A stretch of 64,000 bases of DNA from Salminus brasiliensis (Eukaryota; Chordata; Actinopteri; Characiformes; Bryconidae). The stretch covers positions 26,186,487-26,250,486 of the forward strand of contig NC_132880.1 in NCBI RefSeq assembly GCF_030463535.1. Direction: 5' to 3'. Below, in pieces: positions 55,951 to 64,000 of the stretch. The position numbers and the translations under genes are program-made. Under the pieces are notes generated by a model. It was not told the origin of the DNA, did no database searches, and saw only the letters and a list, made by a program, of their open reading frames with translations. Numbering within the stretch: position 1 is the first letter of the stretch; the number at the start of each line of letters is the position of its first letter.

Positions 55951-57387
55951 AATATATGTGGGGTATCTTTTACTCCAACAGTTAACATTCTATACTAAAA
56001 GTGTCCCATTTGGTATGAAGACCAGCTAAATGCTTGGCCCCTCTGTTATTTCCCAAATCAAATGAATTGGCCTTCTTCAAATTCTTTAAATCTGAAGTCA
56101 AATTTAACATCCAGGGCAGAAAAAACACAGTATTGTGTGTGTTGGGATCAGTGAAAAGCTAATGTTAGTGGAGTATATAAGTGGCAATTATGCGTATTTA
56201 ATAACTGTCTTCCGTCAGATTCATTAACCTTTACACCTGAGCTTTCCATGTTGCTTTTTGGAAGCTTGCTAAATAAATGCTAGGCTAGGCCTTGCATGCT
56301 AATGTGGCAAACAATGTACAACTAGTAGGCACAAATTAGCATGATGGTGGCTATTTGCTTTTATTCAGAATCAAAATCTAAAATGCCGCCATGTCGTCTC
56401 ACTACAGCCACATGTTTGGTAAGGAACAAAATACAGTTCATTGTCAGCAATGCTTTTATGAACTGTTCTTATCACAGGTGGAACAAATCCAGCTTCATCC
56501 AGGCTGTGAAACAGCGTAAAACCTTATTGCGTATCACTTACTGTTTGCCCCCAAAAGCCCCTCAGACTGCAGGCCCTGTGGTGTGTTCTGTGTTTTTGAA
56601 GGCCCTGTCCATCCAGTAGCGGATGACCTTCACCTGACCTCCTCTCTGATTGCAGAGAGTTATCCTGAGCCAGCTGAGTACTGAAAGTGATGGATGTCCT
56701 CAAACAGTGACGCGCTGCTGTACATGCTGAGGCACTAACAGGCATCTATGAAATCTGTATTTTTAGATGTTCCCCTTTATTCATCAGTCGAAGCGTTAAT
56801 CAGTGCGGTCAGGTTGTTAGCTAGTGTCTTGCTTCCAGTGTGGAAAGTGATTTACTGCCACAGAATGTTGTCTTCAGACGTTATCTGCTCCAACCAGCCC
56901 CTTTCTAGCATAAAGCATCTCTCCGCCCTGCATCCTCTGCTGTTTAACCCTTTACAGTGCATATCGATTATTGATGTGTTAATAGTATACACTGAATATT
57001 TAATAGTAGGTACTGAATAATGAATAACAGCGATATCAAGATTGAAGCTATATAATGAATTCATTATCCAGACTAAAGTGATACATGAAGTTGCAGCATG
57101 AAGTTCTAGTAGCATTAACTGTGGAGTGTGGGAATTTTATTTTATTTTTCAGCAAACTACCGCTTTAATCACAGCATGTAGGATGGTGGGTGATTAATGG
57201 TGGTGAAAGTGCAGAGCCTACATCAGTAAGTCGTCCTGCTCTGACACGCAATTCCCACTGGGATGTGGAGCTGGAGTCAGGTGACCAGAGTGACCAATCA
57301 TTGAGCGCTGGTCAATTCGGCTCTGGTCAGAGAGAAGACTTTCAGAAAGAAAAAGCTCTTTTATTCATCTTCTGTTATGGGATTTTC
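55951..57387. other. Intronic DNA
   Basis: Mixed complexity. ORFs at 56341-56745 have no domain. No element seen. Confidence 0.3.
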
Positions 57388-58632
57388 TACAGTGCATGCA
57401 AAGGTTTGGGCACCCCTAGTAAAAATGTGTTACTGTAAATAGCTGAGAGAGTAATGGCATGAAGTTGCAAAATGATCTCTCCTTAATATAGTGAGTAGTA
57501 TTATTATTAATAAAGTAATTGATTAATATTACTTTAATATAATAATTAGTAATATAGTATACATTGTATTCCATCTTATAAGGTTTCCAGTTTTCAGTTT
57601 TACATTGCTAGTACTGCAGCTTGTAAAGGCTTTTTGTATCCGGCTGTATCCTGTGTTTTTCACTTCTTGTTTGGGAGATTTTTGCTAATTCTTCCTTGAA
57701 AAGGGCTTCTAGTTCTGTACAATTCTTGGCTGCCATATCACTGTGGACCTAGAGGGCCATGGCAAAACCTCCTGCTTACGCCTCTTCAGGTTGTCCATTG
57801 TGGACTTTGAGGTTTGTTTCATCTTCAGCTTTTTTACATATGCTGTTTTATTTCTTTACTTCCGGAATTTGCTGGAGTTCAAAAGAATCCGTTCTTTCAT
57901 CTACCTGTAAAATGTTCCCTATGCCACTGGCTGCACCACAAGGCCAAAGCATGATCAATTCACCACTGATATTCTGCACCTTTTTTTCTTCATACAAACC
58001 TTCAATTTTAGCTTCATCACTCAACAGGACTTGTTTCCAAAGTACTTGTTTAGATGTTCCCTTGAATATTTCATAACAAGGATTCTACTTGAAGGTCTTC
58101 TGCAGGGGTTCTGATTTGCCAATTATACCAGCAGCTCTCTCAGAATTTTCTTTGTACTCCAGACCTTAACTTGGCCTTCACCATTTCTCTAACTGACATT
58201 ATAAACTGAGGGAACTGCTACATGAAAACGCTTTCTCCTTTCAGTTTATCTTAAATTAGTGCTAGGCAGCTGGTTAGAGGAGCCTGTGGCTGCTGATTGT
58301 TGGGTCAAGATTTGAGGTGTCAAAGTGTTTATAAAGCTTTAAAAGGACATCTGCACCACATGTTCTTTACTAGCAATGATTGTGAACAAGTCAAAGCCCT
58401 AACAAGCCAATTAGGAACCTTAAAAAACCTAAATCTGAGGTCAAATCTTTAAGGGTGCCATTAACACCTTGCATGGTGCTTCTTTTCCATTTTTAGTGTA
58501 AATTATACAAAACAAAAAATACACCAGCCTGAAAGCTGAAAATAATGTTTAATCCTTTACTTAAAAAAATATTCTACTCATGTATCTCCTCACAGTACCA
58601 GATAGTTGCCCAAATTACTGCATGCCATTGTA
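57388..58632 (-). pseudogene. Decayed Tc1/mariner transposon, minus strand
   Basis: Left end TACAGTGCATGCAAAGGTTT then GGGCACCCCTAGT (57388-57420). Right end GCCCAAATTACTGCATGCCA then TTGTA (58608-58632). These are worn inverted repeats with TA at each tip, 1245 bp apart. The interior reads as antisense transposase: GTTCCCTATGCCACTGGCTG (57912), TTCATCACTCAACAGGACTT (58012) and CTAGGCAGCTGGTTAGAGGA (58262) match a known fish mariner-type layout. Full-length in outline but broken by stops and deletions, so inactive. The 105-codon plus ORF at 57759 is a shadow. Confidence 0.85.
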
Positions 58633-59980
58633 TTTCAGTGCAGGGCTGAATTACAGAAGAAGCTCTAAAGCTCTGTTTGGAGCTCTAAAGCTTTACAGCA
58701 CTGCAGGACAGCGGGTTTTAATTCAGCCCCTGAGGGTCTTCTGCAGCCGGGCTCTAGTTTTCTACTTTTTGTTTGTTTATTTATTCACAAAGGTACTGAG
58801 ACAGGAACTAGCTGTTGTTTACCTGGCTCAGGTGGTCAGGTGTGCTGGAAGCAGGAACAGAGTAAAATGTGCCCTGTCTGGCTGTGCACTGGATCGTGTG
58901 TCTGCATGAATGTGTGTGTATAAGTGAGTATGTGTATGTGAGGAGGGTTTTTTTATGAAACCCACTGTTGCTGGAAGTTCTTTTTTTGTGGTAATGATGT
59001 ACAAACTGTTGTACCACACTGAAAACATTGTTTTTTAATTTCAATATAACATATATTTTTCTAGATTCGCTCAGAAACAGTATCTGTTTTCAGGGTAAGT
59101 GTGTTTGATTACTGAGGTGTGTGTAGAAATGACAGAATTCACTCTTATGTTATTCGAATCTGTATCTTGGTGTCTGTAATAGAGCACTGCTTTGAAGCAG
59201 ATAGACTATCCAGGCTAAAGTACAGCCTCCACACGGCAGGGTTAGTTTAACACGCCGTTACAAATAAGACCCTCAAAGTAAACAATTAGAGACCCTCCCA
59301 CATACATTCAAACGCTCATGTTTTGAGGTTGATCAGGGAGGTTCTGTATATGTGATGGAAATAAAATCTAGAGAAAATCTGGAGTTTGATGGGGCTGACA
59401 CTAGTTGTTGGATTCTTTACACCGACCACAATTAGTTGGACACATTTTGGACACGTGTTTAAGTTAGAAAGCTAATCTGCTTTAAACTGCATAGAATTAT
59501 TGTTTTTGTCAGGACTGTTACAGCTCACCCCTCAGTCTGTTACTGTTAGCTCCACCTATGGGGTAAATAATTAAGCAAGGGTTGTAGCATTTGCACTTGC
59601 TCTACTTTCAGTTGAGTTGTTCATGAATAGTCAGACCTGAAAGCACAGTCTACGCTTTCATTTGTAGCAGTGCAGCTGCTTGTGTACAAATCTTATTAAT
59701 CTCGATGAAAAGCTTTTAGAGCGAAGTATAATGTGTTAGCAGAATAGCAGAACACTTTCAGTGATTTTATACATAAATAAAAATATACCGATATGGTGTG
59801 TACCTTTCAACGTTCACAGTTTGATGCTCAAGACAGCCTGACTTGGTTGCTGTTGATATTTACAAACTTGGTGCTTTTTTGCCCTATTTTGTATTGGGGT
59901 TCATGCACTGCTCAGCATTACAGTCCCATACACAGCAACATTTTACTGTGGTTTCTGTGGTATCCTGTGTGTTTGTGAAA
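58633..59980. other. Intronic DNA
   Basis: Mixed, with a short AGCTCTAAAGCT direct repeat at 58658-58690 and TG-rich text at 58900-58940. A GGGTAAGTG donor-like site at 59094 follows CTGTTTTCA but no exon can be supported. Confidence 0.3.
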
Positions 59981-59984
59981 ATCC

Positions 59985-60965
59985 AATGTTTCTGTGGTGT
60001 TCTGTAGTATTTTGTGTTTCTGTGGTATCCAGCGTTTCTGTGGTATCCCGTGTTTCTGTGGTATCCAGCATTTCTATGGTCTCTCGTATTTCTGTGGTAT
60101 CCTGTGTTTCTATGGTATCCCGTGTTTCTGTGGTATCCAGCATTTCTATGGTCTCTCGTGTTTCTGTGGTATCCTGTGTTTCTGTGGTATCCAGCATTTC
60201 TATGGTCTCTCGTGTTTCTGTGGTATCCTGTGTTTCTGTGGTACCCAATGTTTCTGTGGTATCCTGTGTTTCTGTGGTATCCCGTGTTTCTGTGGTATCC
60301 TGTGTTTCTATGGTATCCCGTGTTTCTGTGGTATCCAGCATTTCTATGGTCTCTCGTGTTTCTGTGGTATCCTGTGTTTCTGTGGTACCCAATGTTTCTG
60401 TGGTATCCTGTGTTTCTGTGGTATCCCGTGTTTCTGTGGTATCCTGTGTTTCTGTGGTATCCAGAATTTCTATGGTCTCTCGTGTTTCTGTGGTATCCTG
60501 TGTTTCTGTGGTACCCAATGTTTCTGTGGTGTCTAGTGTTTCTGTGATATGCTTTGCTTCCTTGGTATCCTGTGTTTCTGTAGTATCCAATGCTTCTATA
60601 GTATCCAGTGTTTCTATAGTATCCGGTGTTTCTATGGTATCCAGTGTTTCTGTGGTATGCAGTGTTTCTACAGTATTGAGTGTTTCTATCGTATCCAGTG
60701 TTTCTACAATTTCCTGTGTTTCTGTGGGATCCAGTGTTTCTATGGTCACTTGTGTTTCTGTGGTATCCCGTGTTTCTGTGGTATCCAGCGTTTTTGTGGT
60801 ATCCCGTGTTTCTGTGGTACCCAGCATTTCTATGGTATCCTGTGTTTCCATGGTATCCAATGCTTCTATTGTATTGAGTGTTTCTATAGTATCCAGTGTT
60901 TCTACAGTATCGAGTGTTTCTATCGTATCCAGTGTTTCTAAGATTTCCTGTGTTCCAGTGTTACT
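59985..60965. repeat. 18-bp minisatellite with higher-order structure, about 54 units
   Basis: The unit is TTTCTGTGGTATCC(C/T)GTG with variants (CAGCATTTC, CTCTCGTG, CCCAATG). Variants recur as blocks: the CTCTCGT variant falls at about 60081, 60153, 60207, 60351 and 60477, spacings of 72, 54, 144 and 126 bp, all multiples of 18. The array is cleanest at 60010-60540 and more diverged after 60545. As 18 is divisible by three, long ORFs run in three plus frames (up to 335 codons, VSVVS-rich) and one minus frame (361 codons, TETQDT-rich). I treat them as non-genic. Confidence 0.95.
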
Positions 60966-62290
60966 GTGGTATCTTTTGGCAGGATTGCCCTGATGTGCAG
61001 CTTTTACAGCACATTTTACTTCTCGCATGGTGGGATGGGTGTATCTGTTCTCCTAAAAGCCTTAGTGCTTTGGCAGAGAAATACATAAAACAAGTTTACA
61101 TTCATAAGTTTTTGGTCATATAAACCTCTACATAAAATAATCTGCTAACCCAGTGATCGAATGTGAGCCATCCACCCAGAAGTGTTTGTAAATTATGTAG
61201 GAAGCACTGATAAAGTGGAGATAGCTGATGTCATATAAAGCAGTGTGTGTGTGTGTGTATAATGTCTCACCACAGGGTTGTTTCTGTAACGTACATTTAT
61301 TCAGCACATCCACATCACTCTTCAGCATCATCAAACAGCAGCGCAGCGCATCTGCTGCCACCGAGGCATGTGTGTGTGCGCAGGATGAAGCAAGAGCTCT
61401 TTTAGCTCATGAATAATTTATGCAGGGATAGGAAAAATTCCACTCGGGGGAAAAAAAAGAAGAAGAAGAAGAAGAAGAAGAAGAAAAAAACTTTAAATCT
61501 GGACAGTAGATCATAAGCACAGCGGGAGCTATAGGGTTGCTGGATGCAGGATGGGCTTTAAAAATGGACGAGGACACTTTAAAAGCATTGTAAAAGCTTT
61601 AAAACACACACCTGCATTCACTGTTCTCTAAAGAGCACAGTGGAATGCTGCCTTTAGCATTTCAGTAAATCTTTAAAGAGCCTATATCATCAGAAAACTG
61701 AAAGGTGTACATTTAGACATTACAATGATGGACCACAGCAGCAAAGCAAAGCCTAGCCTAGTCTGGACTAACCTAGCCTAGTATAGCTTTTAAGACCATA
61801 ACAAGAACTTTTCGTAATTACTTCCGAGCCTTACCAGATAGCGTTGCTGTCCTATTTGGGTCCTCTCAGTGGCCAGTCAGCACAGTGTGTGGTTAGCTAG
61901 CTGAAACGACTGAAGCAGTTAGGCCCCTAATGATGGCCGTCCCTAAAATCGGGCACTTCCGCTCATTGCGCATTTCTGCACACCTGAAAACAATATTCAA
62001 CCATGGCTAGCAACGTTTTAATCTTGCACATCTCAGGCGGACATGCGCACTATTCAGAAGTTATGGGACTGTATGTTAGCAGGGTCAGCTTTTAGCCTAG
62101 CACTCAGCTAGCACCTGCATCACCGGCTCTCCTCTGGTCATCGCTTATGGCCCTCCAACTAGCAGTTGTGCTGAGACTGTCAGGGACACTTCCTCTAGTC
62201 TCTACCTGTGTCTAAGGGTTAATTCACTAGGTTGGCTAACGTTAGCCATTATCCCTTTTAAACTCTTTCTTTATTGTTTTGAACTAGTCA
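60966..62290. other. Intronic DNA with microsatellites
   Basis: A (TG)n run at 61242-61258, a (GAA)n run at 61459-61485 and a repeated CTAGCCTAG phrase near 61750. No exon recognised. Confidence 0.4.
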
Positions 62291-62900
62291 AGACTGATGC
62301 ATTTTGAAATTGGCTGAAGGATCAGTAAGAATGTAAAGGCTGCTGTGTGTAATGTGTCCAGTGTGTGTAGAGTGTGTTCATGGCAGACTGTGTGGATGTG
62401 TTTCAGGGTTAAAGTGAGATGAGGTTTAGCAGCTAAAGAGTGAGGTGAGGTGACTGCTCCTCTCCTGTCAGAGCAACATGGTCTCTGAGCTAATCTAGCG
62501 TAGCCTAGCAGTTCTCCCCTGCCCCCACCGTCCATATGCGAGTGAACGCACGCACACAAAAAAGCTATTTATATCGTGTTCACGCAGCCTCCCTCGTCTC
62601 CCTACATGTGATCTGTATCAGTGTATTAGAGTGCCCCATTTTCTGGCCAACATGCGAAAAGCACCAGCGAAGAGATGTCCTCGATGCAGCTGCCATTTTG
62701 TAGGCCATTGCTGAGAACGCTTATCGACCGCTCGCTCCGCTGCCTCTCCGGCTGAATTAAACACCATCATCGCTATATTGTACGGCAATCGATGGCACGA
62801 GGGAAGTAAATTACATATAGCAAAGGCTGGGGGATATTTCTTGCTTGAGAGCTGAGTCAAACACTTCTCCTGAAGAGGAACGAACAGCATAGTGACTGCG
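62291..62900. other. Complex non-repetitive stretch, candidate regulatory DNA
   Basis: A mixed-base, low-repeat segment of about 600 bp. At 62640-62830 it includes CGCTTATCGACCGCTCGCTC, CAGCTGCCATTTTGTAGG and GGCAATCGATGGCACGAGG, CpG-bearing for an intron. No supported frame. Conservation across fishes would be expected if it is an enhancer. Confidence 0.3.
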
Positions 62901-63540
62901 GCAGTACAACGTCATGCTTATGAGGGGTTTCGTCTGTCAGACAGGATGATGATGTGTATTTATCCAGCAAACATTGGGGCTAAAATGGGATGTTACACAT
63001 TTATACACTGCAAAAATGCTGCCGTTTTACCTAAAGTGATCTTAGCACTTCAGATAATATGCTAATTGATTGTGAAGCACTGATGATTATCATTATGATT
63101 ATTAGGGCTTCAGGGAAAGCCATCATGGAAAACTGAATTTTGCCCTGTGAACTGTTCCGTTCACTCCCTAGGTCATACAGTCCATTTTTGGAGCTGTAAA
63201 ATCATCCAATTTTGCATTAATTGATTTTGTGATGGCACAAAAATAATATATATATTTTTTATCTGGCCTACAGCACTGCCCATGCATGCTAAAGTTGTTT
63301 TAATAATAATACATAATACATAATAAGACAAAATATATAAAATAAGTTAAGCAAAGAAGATGTGTAAAGTATGCGTAAAGTATAAAATATATACAGAGAT
63401 ATTAACATATATAAGAATAATAAAACAATACACTAAATTTACACAAAAAAGAAAGGAAATGTACAATGCAGGGACGAGTTGACAAGTGTAAAGTGCGATA
63501 TAGTGGACGTACAACATAATGGTGTGCAACTGAGCTACAT
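62901..63540. other. Intronic DNA
   Basis: AT-rich, nothing recognised. Confidence 0.3.
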
Positions 63541-63775
63541 TGTAAATGAGGTTCCCCTGCAGTGTACACCAAGTTGAAGTAAAAGTTGATTGATTGAAAG
63601 TCTAATTAGCATATTTATATCATATTGTTATATGATTCTTATTCTTATTCTAGTATTATTATTTTTTTTATTCCGCTTCCTGTCGGCTACAGTGTAAATT
63701 AGGGTCCCCCACAGTGTACTCCAAGGAAAAGTTGATTTATTGAAGGTTTAATTACATATGTCATATGTATTTTAA
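63541..63775. repeat. Tandem pair of ~80-bp related segments
   Basis: TGTAAATGAGGTTCCCCTGCA / TGTAAATTAGGGTCCCCCACA, AGTGTACACCAAG / AGTGTACTCCAAG, AAAAGTTGATTGATTGAA / AAAAGTTGATTTATTGAA and GTCTAATTAGCATAT / GGTTTAATTACATAT appear in the same order at 63541-63620 and 63690-63765. Confidence 0.7.
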
Positions 63776-64000
63776 AGGCAAAGGAACAAAAATGAAGATG
63801 TAAAATGGTCATGATTAAAATGAACTCATTATTATAATTATAATTCTTATAATTATTATAGCATATAATAAAAATGTAGGGTATGGGTCATTTAAGGGAG
63901 CTAGGTTTATTACTTAAAACTGAATGTTGAAGTTCTTTTTTGCGCTATTCCTATAAAAACATCTTTATCAAAAAATAACGAGCCAAAAAAAAATGATATA
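63776..64000. other. Right-edge intronic DNA
   Basis: AT-rich, nothing recognised. The window ends inside the presumed syntaxin intron. Confidence 0.35.

Larger units (their letters stand above)
35123..64000 (+). other. stx1b: First intron of the syntaxin gene (to window end)
   Basis: No exon 2 (an acidic AKDSDDEEE-like start) and no other syntaxin segment is recognisable before position 64000, so this 28.9 kb is treated as intron 1. Contents are listed separately: shoulder of the CpG island, minisatellites, MITEs, Tc1/mariner copies and a few complex candidate regulatory stretches. A short exon of under about 80 nt could be missed by eye. Confidence 0.6.

Noticed and set aside
59943..61028. 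361-codon minus ORF made of TETQDT-type hexapeptides, as a possible repetitive surface protein
   Set aside because: The hexapeptide is the translation of the 18-bp minisatellite. No signal peptide, anchor or flanking domain was seen, and other frames are just as open.

Overview
This is vertebrate nuclear DNA, most likely from a teleost fish. It is AT-rich and intron-rich, full of microsatellites, with split genes, short CpG-rich promoters and fish-type repeats (Tc1/mariner, L2-like LINEs, tRNA-derived SINEs with a tRNA-like head, hAT-type MITEs). Some of the SINE and MITE types are ones I associate with otophysan fish (characins, catfish), but that placement is inference.

Only three protein-coding loci can be supported. 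(1) A minus-strand first coding exon (5870 to 5573) of the kind that opens many fish C2H2 zinc-finger genes. It has a CpG-rich promoter with a YY1-type site at 6137-6149. The finger exons are not in the window and should lie beyond its left edge. (2) A complete plus-strand perforin-1-like gene in four coding exons (23304-23420, 24514-24902, 27293-28159, 28503-28794). It encodes 554 residues with signal peptide, MACPF domain, Cys-rich EGF-like segment and C2 domain. Its second intron carries a dead Tc1-like transposon, and a TTAA-flanked element begins 190 bp past its stop codon. (3) The promoter, 5' UTR and first coding exon (35093-35122, ten codons, phase 0) of a neuronal syntaxin-1 gene, best matching stx1b. 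I found no second exon, so 35123-64000 appears to be its first intron.

Layout: 1-5572 is the ZNF intron or 5' repeats, with a 30-bp minisatellite and two hAT MITEs. 5573-6150 is the ZNF exon and promoter. 6.3-22.7 kb is intergenic repeat-rich DNA (L2, a LINE RT relic, a Tc1 relic, a SINE, and blocks built on CAT/TTA triplets). 22.7-28.8 kb is the perforin gene. 29-33.9 kb is a nest of DNA transposons and SINEs. 34.0-36.4 kb is the syntaxin CpG island. 36.4-64 kb is intronic DNA with minisatellites (about 32, 44 and 18 bp units), Tc1/mariner copies, MITEs and a few complex stretches that could be regulatory.

The three loci do not form a pathway: one is a nuclear regulator, one a cytotoxic-lymphocyte effector, one a synaptic SNARE. 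I see no operon-like system, CRISPR array, RNA gene or new multi-gene system. The most unusual material is the set of minisatellites whose unit or superunit length keeps several reading frames open at once, and the nested transposon block between perforin and syntaxin. All coordinates and motif matches come from reading by eye; no alignment or database search was run.
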